This document shows, piece by piece, positions 1 through 7,529 of a stretch of 17,440 bases of DNA. The notes beneath the pieces were generated by a model. The model was not told the DNA's origin, did not search any database, and worked only from the letters and a program-made list of their open reading frames with translations. How positions within the stretch are numbered: the first letter of the stretch is position 1; every line of letters starts with the position of its first letter. Made by a program: the position numbers and the translations under genes. Source of the DNA: CAUZEO01 sp963578625. Its GTDB lineage: Bacteria > Verrucomicrobiota > Kiritimatiellia > SLOV01. The stretch covers positions 1 to 17,440 of the forward strand of contig CAUZEO010000068.1 of NCBI GenBank assembly GCA_963578625.1, written 5' to 3'.

Positions 1-1026
1 GGCCCCACGTCCGACGACATTACCCGGGACGTGGTTGCGCAAGTCGTGGGTCGGGGCGTGACCCTCGACGACGGCGCCTATGAAGCCATGGTGAAGAGGT
101 ACCGGGCTCTTGGGCGCACGCCTTCGAAGGAGTGTATGCGTCAAGTGATGGTGGTAGAGGGCGCCGAAGTTCTTCTGAACCCAGCCGGAATCGCTCCCGG
201 TGAGCGCATCGATTACCAGGGAAAATCTCTATTCGTGTTGCCCGGCCCGCCCAGCGAGTTTCTGAGCGTGATCACCCACCACATTATTCCTTGGATCACC
301 GGGAGCTTTCCCGCAGCGCCCGCACTGGACGAACGCCTTTTCCTGGTTACCGGATTAGGGGAATCGGACATCGCCACCGGCATCGAGAATTCCGATGTGC
401 CGCTGGCGGGAATCGAAGTCGGGTATTGTGCCGCTCCGGGGCGAGTGGAAATTCGAATCAGCTCATCGGATCCCACCGCGGCGGAGGCCCTCGACCGGGC
501 GTCGTCGGGGATTCGAGGGCTCTTTGGAGATTACATTTATGCCGAAGAGCGTGTTTCGTTGGAGGATATCGTGCTGCAACGCTGCGCCGGGATGGGGTGT
601 ATGCTTTCGACCGCTGAGTCCGGCACGACGAGAGGATGGGTGGCGTCGCGCCTGTCCTGCAGTGACCATGCGGATGGTGTTTTTGCCGGGGGCGTGACGA
701 TCCTGGACAAGGAGATTCTGGTTAACGAGTTGGGAGTCGAGCGCGACGATATCGAGCAACACGGAACCGCGACCGAAGCGGTGGCACTGCAAATGGCCGA
801 AGCCGTGCGAATCAAGTTCCAGTCAAAAATTGGATTCGCGGTCACCGATGTGGCGGAATTGGAGGGAGATGCCCGTCGCGTTCGGTTTTTCTGCGCGTAC
901 ACGGACGGATCCCGTCAGGAAGTCCGCGAGTTTACGGTGGGAGGCTCCCGCCCCAGGCTCCTGGAGTGGGCAACCCAAAGCGCCATGGATCAGTTGAGAA
1001 GAGAGGTCGGTCCGAGGAAACTGTAA
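1..1026 (+). CDS. cinA: CinA-like protein, 5'-truncated by the window edge
   Basis: The reading frame is open from base 1 and begins inside the MoCF_biosynth (molybdopterin-binding-like) domain with the motif GPTSDDITRD, so the true start lies upstream and the GTG at 31 is internal. LPGPPSEF (bases 238-261) is the second hallmark of the N-terminal domain. In this family that domain can act as an ADP-ribose/NADH-type pyrophosphatase. The C-terminal third aligns with the PncC/CinA-C nicotinamide-nucleotide amidase domain (GGV, HGTATEAVA and GFAVTD are recognisable). The usual AESCTGG signature is AESGTTRG here, the Y-S-N-x-x-K stretch after GGV reads L-D-K-x-x-L, and TGIAGPGG reads TDVAELEG. 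Amidase activity is therefore doubtful, while the N-terminal domain looks normal. It lies 24 nt upstream of thpR, in a probable operon with thpR and recA. Confidence 0.9.
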   Translation, partial: GPTSDDITRDVVAQVVGRGVTLDDGAYEAMVKRYRALGRTPSKECMRQVMVVEGAEVLLNPAGIAPGERIDYQGKSLFVLPGPPSEFLSVITHHIIPWITGSFPAAPALDERLFLVTGLGESDIATGIENSDVPLAGIEVGYCAAPGRVEIRISSSDPTAAEALDRASSGIRGLFGDYIYAEERVSLEDIVLQRCAGMGCMLSTAESGTTRGWVASRLSCSDHADGVFAGGVTILDKEILVNELGVERDDIEQHGTATEAVALQMAEAVRIKFQSKIGFAVTDVAELEGDARRVRFFCAYTDGSRQEVREFTVGGSRPRLLEWATQSAMDQLRREVGPRKL

Positions 1027-1050
1027 ACCCGGACCACGAAAAACACACGA

Positions 1051-1677
1051 TTGACCGAAGTCCGGGAATCCTCAATTCGATGCTTTGTTGCGCTCACATT
1101 GCCGGACCCGGTGCGCGCAGCCTTGGAACGCTTTGCCCGGCAGCTCAGTGGCACGGGCGCCTGGGTGAGCTGGGTCCGGCGCGAGAACCTTCATCTTACC
1201 CTTCAGTTTTTGGGCGAGGTTTCCGTCAATCGACTGGATCAGGTTTTTCAGGCCGCGGACGCCGCCGCGGAGCCCGTTTTTCCCTTCGAATTTGTCGTCG
1301 AAGGTGCGGGATTCTTCGGATCCGTGCGGTCCCCCCGCGTTGTCTGGGCCGGCGTGGCCGATCCGTCTCCAGCGCTCCATCGATTGCAACTTTCGGTCGC
1401 TCAGCAGCTTGCAGAGGTCGGTTTTGTCCCGGGGAAACAAAAATTCGAATCTCACATCTCCCTGGGCAGAATCCGGGAATCCGCGCAGGCGGCTGAATTG
1501 ACATCCCAGCTCGCATCCGCTAACAATAGGACATTCGGTGCCGTCCCTGTGAATCGTCTTGTCGTCTTGCAAAGCCATCTTGAGCCGAACGGTGTTCGGT
1601 ATTCGATACTCCACGAATCAAAGTTGAAAGGAAAAGAACTCGATGGCCAAAACGAAGGCATTAGTGACCCACGATAA
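1051..1677 (+). CDS. thpR: RNA 2',3'-cyclic phosphodiesterase (2H / 2'-5' RNA ligase family)
   Basis: This 208-residue protein has the two catalytic motifs of the 2H phosphoesterase superfamily: HLTL at residues 48-51 and HISL at 135-138, where Ser replaces the usual Thr. The opening RCFVAL is also typical. The family opens 2',3'-cyclic phosphates on RNA ends; LigT/ThpR was first described by its tRNA ligase activity in vitro. TTG at 1051 is the only usable start between the cinA stop and the first conserved strand (residues 9-15), and it has no good Shine-Dalgarno. The last 35 bp overlap recA in another frame, so the final 11 or so residues are probably not functional. A cinA-thpR-recA order is common in Desulfobacterota. 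Family is certain; cellular substrate is not. Confidence 0.9.
   Translation: MTEVRESSIRCFVALTLPDPVRAALERFARQLSGTGAWVSWVRRENLHLTLQFLGEVSVNRLDQVFQAADAAAEPVFPFEFVVEGAGFFGSVRSPRVVWAGVADPSPALHRLQLSVAQQLAEVGFVPGKQKFESHISLGRIRESAQAAELTSQLASANNRTFGAVPVNRLVVLQSHLEPNGVRYSILHESKLKGKELDGQNEGISDPR
1585..1599. promoter_or_regulatory. Perfect palindrome upstream of recA, possible SOS operator
   Basis: CCGAAC-GGT-GTTCGG is a perfect 6+6 inverted repeat with a 3-nt spacer, ending 43 bp before the recA ATG, inside the 3' end of thpR. It resembles the Gram-positive LexA box GAAC-N4-GTTC but has one base fewer in the spacer. A weak TTGAGC (1580-1585) and GATACT (1605-1610) flank it like -35 and -10 elements, with a 19-nt gap. 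The same bases encode the conserved EPNGVRY segment of ThpR, which could explain them without regulation. Confidence 0.3.
1627..1636 (+). promoter_or_regulatory. recA ribosome-binding site
   Basis: AAAGGAAAAG lies 6 nt before the recA ATG, within the 3' end of thpR. It fixes the recA start and implies that recA is translated independently of the thpR stop, which lies 32 nt further on. Confidence 0.6.
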
Positions 1678-2671
1678 AGAGAAAACCGAAATAGATACCC
1701 TTCTCGCGCAGATCCAGAAGGAGTATGGCGACGGCGCCATCATGCGCCTCGGAGACGACGAATCGAACTCCAAAATCGAGACGATTTCAACCGGTGCACT
1801 CACCCTCGATCTCGCTCTCGGCATCGGCGGCGTTCCCAGGGGACGGGTCGTCGAAATCTACGGCCCGGAGTCGTCCGGCAAAACAACACTGATGCTCCAT
1901 ATCGTTGCCAGCGCACAGAAGAACGGCGGCGCGGCGGCGTTTATCGATACCGAGCACGCGCTGGATCCCGGGTACGCTCGCAAAATCGGCGTGAATATCG
2001 ACGAGTTGCTGGTTTCTCAACCGAATTCCGGGGAAGAGGCTCTAAACATTACCGAAACCCTCGTCCGCTCAAATGCGCTGGACGTGGTCGTATTGGATTC
2101 GGTGGCCGCGCTCGCGCCGCGTGCCGAATTGGAAGGCGAAATGGGGGACACCCATGTCGGGCTGCAGGCCCGCCTGATGTCACAGGCGCTGCGGAAACTG
2201 ACCGGGGCAATCAGCCATTCAAAGACCTGTGTCCTGTTTACGAACCAGATCCGCGAAAAAATCGGCGTCATGTTCGGAAGCCCTGAGACGACACCTGGTG
2301 GCCGCGCACTGAAATTTTATGCGTCCGTCCGAATGGACATTCGGCGTATCGCGACCATCAAGGATACGAAAGGGACCGCCACCGGCATCCGCGCCAAGGT
2401 CAAGGTCGTGAAGAATAAGATGGCGCCGCCTTTTACCGCCGGAGAGTTCGACATCAATTACGCCGAAGGAATCTCCTGGACAGGATCGATTATCGACGCC
2501 GCTATCCAGTATGAACTCATCGACAAACGCGGATCATGGCTCTCTTTCGATAATCAGCAGCTTGGACAGGGCCGGGATTCGGCCTGCCAATTGCTGAAAG
2601 AAGATGCCGCGCTCCAGAAAAAACTGCTGGATGCCGTCATGGAAAAGGCAAACGAGCCGGTACCGGCCTGA
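1643..2671 (+). CDS. recA: RecA recombinase
   Basis: This is a full-length RecA of 342 residues. It is the ATP-dependent strand-exchange protein of homologous recombination and the co-protease that triggers LexA self-cleavage in the SOS response. Walker A GPESSGKTT is at residues 74-82, Walker B VVVLDSVAAL at 148-157, and the L2 DNA-binding loop and its surroundings (TNQIREKIGVMFGSP) at 200-214. The KVVKNKMAPPF core and the acidic-poor C-terminal tail are also recognisable. The ATG at 1643 is preceded by AAAGGAAAAG at 1627-1636, a good ribosome-binding site, and starts inside thpR. No recX follows; the next gene after a terminator is alaS. Confidence 0.98.
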   Translation: MAKTKALVTHDKEKTEIDTLLAQIQKEYGDGAIMRLGDDESNSKIETISTGALTLDLALGIGGVPRGRVVEIYGPESSGKTTLMLHIVASAQKNGGAAAFIDTEHALDPGYARKIGVNIDELLVSQPNSGEEALNITETLVRSNALDVVVLDSVAALAPRAELEGEMGDTHVGLQARLMSQALRKLTGAISHSKTCVLFTNQIREKIGVMFGSPETTPGGRALKFYASVRMDIRRIATIKDTKGTATGIRAKVKVVKNKMAPPFTAGEFDINYAEGISWTGSIIDAAIQYELIDKRGSWLSFDNQQLGQGRDSACQLLKEDAALQKKLLDAVMEKANEPVPA

Positions 2672-2731
2672 CGGCCGCCGTGAAATCCGCGCTCGCAGCA
2701 GGATAAGTGTGAGATAAGCGGGTTAGTAGTT

Positions 2732-2776
2732 CGCGCGATACCGGGCCGGCCGAGGCCGGGAAGTCGCGCTTTTTTT
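2732..2776 (+). terminator. Rho-independent terminator after recA
   Basis: An outer stem CGCGCG/CGCGC encloses an inner GC stem CCGGC-CGAG-GCCGG (2746-2759). The base of the hairpin runs straight into seven T residues (2770-2776). It lies 60 nt after the recA stop and 21 nt before alaS, so recA and alaS are probably separate units or linked only by read-through. Confidence 0.75.
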
Positions 2777-2797
2777 CATTTAATCAAGTTTCGGAAC

Positions 2798-5440
2798 ATG
2801 ACCATGACTTCCAGTGAAATTAGACAGTCCTTCCTCGATTACTTTCGTAGCAAGGATCACCAGATCGTACCGAGCTCGCCCGTGGTTCTTCCCGCCGATC
2901 CCACGCTGCTATTCGCCAATGCGGGGATGAATCAGTTTAAGGAAATTTTCCTCGGGGTCCGCGAAAGCGCGTACAAACGGGTCGCGGATACCCAGAAATG
3001 CATTCGTGTCAGCGGCAAGCAGAACGACCTCGAGGAAGTCGGCTTGAGCACCTATCACCACACCTTCTTTGAAATGCTCGGGAACTGGTCCTTCGGCGAC
3101 TATTACAAGAAAGAGGCCATCGAATGGGCGTGGGAGCTTTTCACAGAAGTGTACGAATTGCCGAAGGACCGGCTCTGGGCCACGGTGTTCAAAGAGGATG
3201 AAGAGGCGGAAAATCTTTGGAAGGACGTTACCGACATCGATCCGGCGCACGTACTTCGGTTCGACGAGAAGGACAACTTCTGGGAAATGGGAGAGACTGG
3301 GCCCTGCGGCCCATGCTCTGAAATCCACGTGGATCTGACCGAGAAGGGCGCGGATGCCTCGCTCGTCAATGCCGGTTCGCCGGAGGTCATCGAGCTGTGG
3401 AACCTCGTGTTCATCCAGTTCAACCGCCGCTCGGACGGGCAATTGGAAGATCTGCCCGACAAGCACGTGGACACCGGCATGGGATTCGAACGCCTCGTCG
3501 CCGTATTGCAGGGGAAGAAGTCCAATTACGATACCGACGTTTTCCAGCCCCTGATCGCACGGTTGGCGGAGATGAGCGGGAGATCCTACGAAGGGGACGA
3601 TGCCGTCGCAATGCGAGTCATCGCGGATCACATTCGAATGCTTTCCTTCGCCGTGGCCGATGGTGTCCTGCCGTCAAACGACGGTCGGGGATATGTCCTG
3701 CGCCGAATCTTGCGCCGGGCCGTTCGTTTTGGCCGGAACCTGGGATTCACGCGTCCATTCATGGGCGAGCTATTCCCGGTGGTTGAGGAAACTCTCGCCG
3801 GCACTTTCCCTGAGTTGTCCGCACATCGAGACAATATTCTTCGGGCCCTGAAATCAGAGGAAGAGGGCTTCGCGTCAACCTTGGAACGGGGCATGACGCT
3901 TTTCGAGGATGCAATCGAGAATGTAAAAGACGGGGGTGCGAAGGCTTTTTCCGGAGATGATGCGTTCAAGCTCTATGACACCTTTGGGTTCCCGATGGAT
4001 CTGACGCGTTTGATGGCTTCGGAGCGCGGCCTGACCCTGGATGAAGGGCGGTTTGAAGTACTGATGAACGAGCAGCGGGATCGGGCCCGCGGCACCCGGA
4101 AGAACGAGTTGCTCGCGGCTGAAACCGATCTGATTGCTGAGTTGGTGGGCCGAGGAGTGAAATCGGCGTTCAGAGGATACGACGAAGTATCTACCGAGAC
4201 CGAGGTCCTTGAAATTCTCGACCGAGGGGTAGCCGTGGATGAGTTAGCCGAAGGACAGGAGGGCGTCCTGCTTCTGCGGCAAACTCCGTTTTACGCCGAA
4301 TCCGGTGGCCAGGTCGGCGATGAAGGACATATCACCGGCCCCGCAGGCCAATTTGAGGTCTGGGACACGCAGCGTCCCGGAGAAGGCCTGATTCTACACA
4401 TTGGGAAAGTCGGCACCGGAAGCGTCTCCAAGGGAGAGCCCGTCACCGCTGAGGTTAATGGTGTGCGCCGCAAGCGCCTGGCGCGTCATCACACCGCAAC
4501 CCATCTGCTCAATGCGGCTCTTCGGGAAGTCGTGGACGAACAGGTCAAGCAGGCGGGCTCGATGGTCGCCGCCGATCGCTTGCGATTCGACTTTAACTGC
4601 TTCGAGCAGGTTCATCAGGAACAGCTTTCGGAAATGGAACGCCTGGTGAACGAATGGGTCATCCGGAACGATGCCGTAACGACCTACGAGATCGCCCTCA
4701 AGGACGTGCCCGGATCGGGAATCGTAGCGGTATTCGATGAGAAGTACGGGGACATCGTTCGCGTGGTGGATATCGGCGGATACAGCAAGGAACTCTGCGG
4801 CGGCACGCACGTCAAGGCAATCGGCGAAATCGGCTGTTTCCGGATCACTGGAGAGACATCGGTTGCCGCAGGGATCAGACGGATAGAAGCCGTATGTGGG
4901 GAGGCTGCTTTCGAAATCAACCGGCGGGAGCACAAGCTTGTTCGGCAGTTGTCTCAACAGTTCAGCATCGCTCCGGACGAGTTGCCGGCGCGTATTGCAT
5001 CGCTGCTGGAGCAGAACAAATCCCTTGAGCAGGTACTGAAGAAGCAGGAGCAGTCCGCGGCCGAAGATCGGGCCACCGACCTCGCGGAACAAGCGTTTGA
5101 TGTGGATGGAGTAGCGTTGATTGCCGGGGAGGTTGGCGAGTTGTCCATGGACGCCCTACGGAAAGTGATGGACGGAATTCGTAACCGCGCATCATCCGGC
5201 GTAATTATTCTTGGAAGTCAATCTGGCGGAAAGGCTTGTTTTGTCGCTTCGGTGTCCGATGATTGTATTGAGAAAGGTTTGAATGCAGGGAAAATAGTTT
5301 CCGCGGTGGCAAAAGTTGCCGGCGGCGGCGGTGGAGGGCAGCCCGGCAAAGCGCAAGCAGGGGGGCGAGACGGCAGCAAAGTGAAGGAAGCCGTAGGCAC
5401 CGCGGAAAGCGTCGTACGGCAAATGATTGCCGGCGCGTAA
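2798..5440 (+). CDS. alaS: Alanine--tRNA ligase
   Basis: The 880 residues match the usual AlaRS length of about 875. The class II catalytic core is N-terminal (EIRQSFLDYF, LLFANAGMNQFK, then the GPCGPCSEIH loop). The editing domain carries the zinc ligands H565-x3-H569 (RHHTATHLLN) and C667-x3-H671 (CGGTH), close to E. coli numbering. The C-terminal DHHA1/C-Ala region ends in the Gly-rich stretch AGGGGGGQPGKAQAGG. The enzyme charges tRNA-Ala and hydrolyses mischarged Ser/Gly-tRNA-Ala. Two ATGs are possible: 2798, and 2804 (MTSSEIRQ). CGGAAC at 2792-2797 is better spaced for 2804, so the first two residues are uncertain. No T-box leader is visible in the 126-nt upstream gap. Confidence 0.98.
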   Translation: MTMTSSEIRQSFLDYFRSKDHQIVPSSPVVLPADPTLLFANAGMNQFKEIFLGVRESAYKRVADTQKCIRVSGKQNDLEEVGLSTYHHTFFEMLGNWSFGDYYKKEAIEWAWELFTEVYELPKDRLWATVFKEDEEAENLWKDVTDIDPAHVLRFDEKDNFWEMGETGPCGPCSEIHVDLTEKGADASLVNAGSPEVIELWNLVFIQFNRRSDGQLEDLPDKHVDTGMGFERLVAVLQGKKSNYDTDVFQPLIARLAEMSGRSYEGDDAVAMRVIADHIRMLSFAVADGVLPSNDGRGYVLRRILRRAVRFGRNLGFTRPFMGELFPVVEETLAGTFPELSAHRDNILRALKSEEEGFASTLERGMTLFEDAIENVKDGGAKAFSGDDAFKLYDTFGFPMDLTRLMASERGLTLDEGRFEVLMNEQRDRARGTRKNELLAAETDLIAELVGRGVKSAFRGYDEVSTETEVLEILDRGVAVDELAEGQEGVLLLRQTPFYAESGGQVGDEGHITGPAGQFEVWDTQRPGEGLILHIGKVGTGSVSKGEPVTAEVNGVRRKRLARHHTATHLLNAALREVVDEQVKQAGSMVAADRLRFDFNCFEQVHQEQLSEMERLVNEWVIRNDAVTTYEIALKDVPGSGIVAVFDEKYGDIVRVVDIGGYSKELCGGTHVKAIGEIGCFRITGETSVAAGIRRIEAVCGEAAFEINRREHKLVRQLSQQFSIAPDELPARIASLLEQNKSLEQVLKKQEQSAAEDRATDLAEQAFDVDGVALIAGEVGELSMDALRKVMDGIRNRASSGVIILGSQSGGKACFVASVSDDCIEKGLNAGKIVSAVAKVAGGGGGGQPGKAQAGGRDGSKVKEAVGTAESVVRQMIAGA

Positions 5441-5492
5441 TATCGAATACTTAATTTTCAATATCGGATTTCAACGTTGAACATTCGATATT
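5439..5492. repeat. AT-rich inverted repeat between alaS and the lipid kinase
   Basis: AATATCGAAT (5439-5448) is the exact reverse complement of ATTCGATATT (5483-5492). A related CAATATCGG lies between them at 5459-5467. The element starts in the alaS stop codon and is far more AT-rich than its surroundings. It resembles the short ATTCGAATATCGA-type intergenic repeats seen in several environmental phyla (recalled, not searched). There is no T-tract, so it is not an obvious terminator. Confidence 0.5.
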
Positions 5493-6505
5493 CGAAATTT
5501 ACCAAACAAGGCTGCAACTTTGAGTCAGGACGTGACAACTCCAGGTCCGTCAAAAAGACCACGGAATCCCAAACCCCGCATCCCGTGCCTGCTGAAATAG
5601 AAAGCGATCTTCGTAAAGTACGGGTTCTCATGAATTCGAGTTCGGGCCTATATAGCTCGTTCAGCGAAATACAGGAGGTCTTTGAACAATATTGGGACCA
5701 GTCCGGGATTGACCTGACGTTTCAGTTCAGCAAGAGCTTTGAGGACGGGCTGACAAAGACGCGGCGTGCAGTCGACGATGGCGTCGACACTATCCTGGTG
5801 GTCGGCGGCGACGGGATGGTGAATTCGGTTGGAAGCGTTCTGGTGGATACCGATGTTGCGCTCGGCGTGGTGCCGACCGGCAGTGGAAACGGATTCGCCC
5901 GGCATTTCAATATTCCGCTTATTCCTCAGAAAGCGGTTCAGTCGCTTGTCTATGCTGATCGGCAGAAGATCGATGTGGGGCTGGCCAACGGGCGGCCGTT
6001 TTTTGTGACATGCAGCATGGCGTGGGATGCCGCGATTGTCCGAACGTTTGAGAAATCACCGGTTCGCGGGGTATTGCCATACGTCCTTGCCGGCGCGTAC
6101 GAACTCATTGCTTATGAACCGCAATCTTTCCAGGTTCGACTCGACGACGAGAACCCCATTGCCTTCGATAAACCGATGGTCTTCACGGTGGCGAACTTGA
6201 CGCAATTCGGCGGCGGCGCCCGCATTGCCCCGAATGCTTGTCCGGATGACGGATATCTCGAATTAGTCGTAGTCGAGCGCAAAGACGCGCCGTGGCTGGT
6301 CGGAGATCTGCCGAAGTTGTTCGACGGGCGGGTGGACCAGCTGGATCGAGTGACCTCCAAGCGATTCACTTCTCTTCAAGTCAATCGGGAGAAATCCGCC
6401 GCAATCCAGGTAGACGGTGAGTTGATCGAATCGCAGGTTGATGTTACGATCACAGTGAAGCCGAGGGCACTTACGGTGCTGGTACCCATCAAGCCGGATG
6501 CGTAA
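5477..6505 (+). CDS. Diacylglycerol/sphingosine kinase-family lipid kinase (YegS/DagK type)
   Basis: The protein carries the DAGK catalytic domain: nucleotide-binding GGDGMVN at residues 110-116 and PTGSGNGFARHF at 133-144, followed by the all-beta C-terminal domain with GGGARIAPNACPDDGYLEL. The family phosphorylates diacylglycerol or related lipids with ATP at the inner membrane face, recycling lipid from envelope synthesis; the exact substrate cannot be read here. The start is uncertain. TTG 5477 lies inside the inverted repeat and adds a charged, non-conserved leader. GTG 5585 would begin VPAEIESDLRKVRVLM, just before the first conserved strand, and is equally or more likely. Neither has a good Shine-Dalgarno. 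The stop lies 16 nt before the HPr start, so the two are probably co-transcribed. Confidence 0.88.
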   Translation: MNIRYSKFTKQGCNFESGRDNSRSVKKTTESQTPHPVPAEIESDLRKVRVLMNSSSGLYSSFSEIQEVFEQYWDQSGIDLTFQFSKSFEDGLTKTRRAVDDGVDTILVVGGDGMVNSVGSVLVDTDVALGVVPTGSGNGFARHFNIPLIPQKAVQSLVYADRQKIDVGLANGRPFFVTCSMAWDAAIVRTFEKSPVRGVLPYVLAGAYELIAYEPQSFQVRLDDENPIAFDKPMVFTVANLTQFGGGARIAPNACPDDGYLELVVVERKDAPWLVGDLPKLFDGRVDQLDRVTSKRFTSLQVNREKSAAIQVDGELIESQVDVTITVKPRALTVLVPIKPDA

Positions 6506-6521
6506 TGCCCAGCGTGAAGAT

Positions 6522-6797
6522 ATGGCGGAAAGAACGGCAAAGATTCGAAATGAAGCGGGCATACATTGCCGACCCTCCGCCTTCATCGTGAGAGTGGTGG
6601 AGGGATATCAGGGCAGGATTCGCGTCATTTCAGAGGAGGGCGACGTGGACATCCGGTCGATGATGAGTATCCTGAGCCTCGGCCTCCAGCAGGGGGCGGA
6701 AATTAGGATACAGGTGTCCGGCCCGGAGGAGGAGTCAATGTGCTCGGAACTTGTAACCCTCTTCGAAACGGAATTCGATTTTCCGCCGTATGCATGA
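6522..6797 (+). CDS. ptsH: HPr-family phosphocarrier protein
   Basis: The 91-residue protein starts MAERTAKIRNEAGIHCRPSA. With ATG 6522 the phosphoryl-accepting histidine of GIHCRPSA is residue 15, and the regulatory serine of IRSMMSILSLG is residue 46, exactly as in canonical HPr. This is the main reason for choosing 6522 over the in-frame ATG 6498, which overlaps the lipid-kinase stop. HPr passes phosphate from enzyme I (PEP) to EIIA proteins. Ser46 is the target of HPr kinase/phosphorylase, so both energy-coupling and regulatory use are possible. No PTS enzyme I, EII or hprK is in the window, so the partners must be elsewhere. The stop codon overlaps the aroD start (ATGA), implying translational coupling. 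Confidence 0.9.
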   Translation: MAERTAKIRNEAGIHCRPSAFIVRVVEGYQGRIRVISEEGDVDIRSMMSILSLGLQQGAEIRIQVSGPEEESMCSELVTLFETEFDFPPYA

Positions 6798-7510
6798 CGA
6801 TGAGTAACACTTCCCAAACCATTCTCGATGCCCATGCTCCCCCGATGGTGGTCGGCACCGTATCCTCGGTCGCCAAGCTTGAGGAGTTGGTCACGGGGGG
6901 AGCGGTCGACGCTGACATCGTAGAAATCCGGATGGATCTGTTTCCCCATAATGAGCCGGCTTGGAAGGAGTCCTTTCGCGCGCTCAATGACCGCGGTGTA
7001 CAACTTCTGCTCACCCTGCGGCACAAGGACGAGGGAGGAAAGTGGGAGGGTTCGCCACTGGAGCGCATGGAACTGCTTCGCGACCTGCTTCCTTTCGCAT
7101 GCGCCGTGGACGTTGAAATCGGGACCGGCGGCCTGGGTCCGGTGCAGGACGCGGCCAACGAAAGCGAAACTTGCCTGATTGGTTCATTTCACGATTTCGA
7201 AAAGACCCCGGCGGTCGATATACTGAGCAATGTCATCGAGATTGGATTCGCCAACGGCGCCGACCTCGTAAAGATCGCGACGTTGACCGAGATGGAGTCG
7301 GACGTGGAGGTCCTTGCCGCGGTTCTTCAAAAATACGGGGACCTGCCTCTCGCGGTACTCGGCATGGGAACGCTGGGCCCCGAATCCCGGGTTCAACTTC
7401 CCCGAATCGGATCGCGACTCACCTATGGCTATCTGGACGAATCCGCCGCACCTGGTCAAATCCACGCCGGTGATTTACGCAAGCGCCTCATAGAACTGGA
7501 ATCCCAGTAG
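6794..7510 (+). CDS. aroD: 3-dehydroquinate dehydratase, type I
   Basis: This 238-residue TIM-barrel enzyme has the class I signature residues: VEIRMD (E44, R46), TLRHKDEGG (R76), SFHDFEKTP with the catalytic base H133, the Schiff-base lysine K160 in GADLVKIA, and the substrate-binding R199 and Q222. It dehydrates 3-dehydroquinate to 3-dehydroshikimate in the shikimate pathway. The ATG at 6794 forms an ATGA overlap with the HPr stop; ATG 6800 is an alternative two codons later. An upstream extension to 6740 would run inside the HPr gene and is not conserved. Other shikimate genes are absent nearby, so this is a dispersed aro gene in a small operon with the lipid kinase and HPr. Confidence 0.95.
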   Translation: MTMSNTSQTILDAHAPPMVVGTVSSVAKLEELVTGGAVDADIVEIRMDLFPHNEPAWKESFRALNDRGVQLLLTLRHKDEGGKWEGSPLERMELLRDLLPFACAVDVEIGTGGLGPVQDAANESETCLIGSFHDFEKTPAVDILSNVIEIGFANGADLVKIATLTEMESDVEVLAAVLQKYGDLPLAVLGMGTLGPESRVQLPRIGSRLTYGYLDESAAPGQIHAGDLRKRLIELESQ

Positions 7511-7529
7511 CACGGGTATCCGACCCGTG
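7511..7529 (+). terminator. Perfect hairpin directly after aroD, no T-tract
   Basis: CACGGGT-ATCCG-ACCCGTG forms a 7-bp perfect stem with a 5-nt loop, starting at the first base after the aroD stop. The downstream sequence is GC-mixed (TAGCGAAGCCC), so this is not a classical intrinsic terminator. It may protect the mRNA 3' end or be a degenerate terminator. Confidence 0.4.

Noticed and set aside
2672..2797. T-box or other riboswitch upstream of alaS
   Set aside because: The gap is only 126 nt, its hairpin with T-tract fits a plain recA terminator, and no T-box-like conserved bulge was seen.
2909..3631. Minus-strand ORF of 240 codons inside alaS
   Set aside because: It is antisense to the well-conserved AlaRS catalytic domain and resembles no family.
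6740..6793. Longer aroD reading frame starting at 6740
   Set aside because: The extra 18 residues lie inside the HPr gene and are not part of the dehydratase fold; ATG 6794 gives the usual coupled ATGA arrangement.
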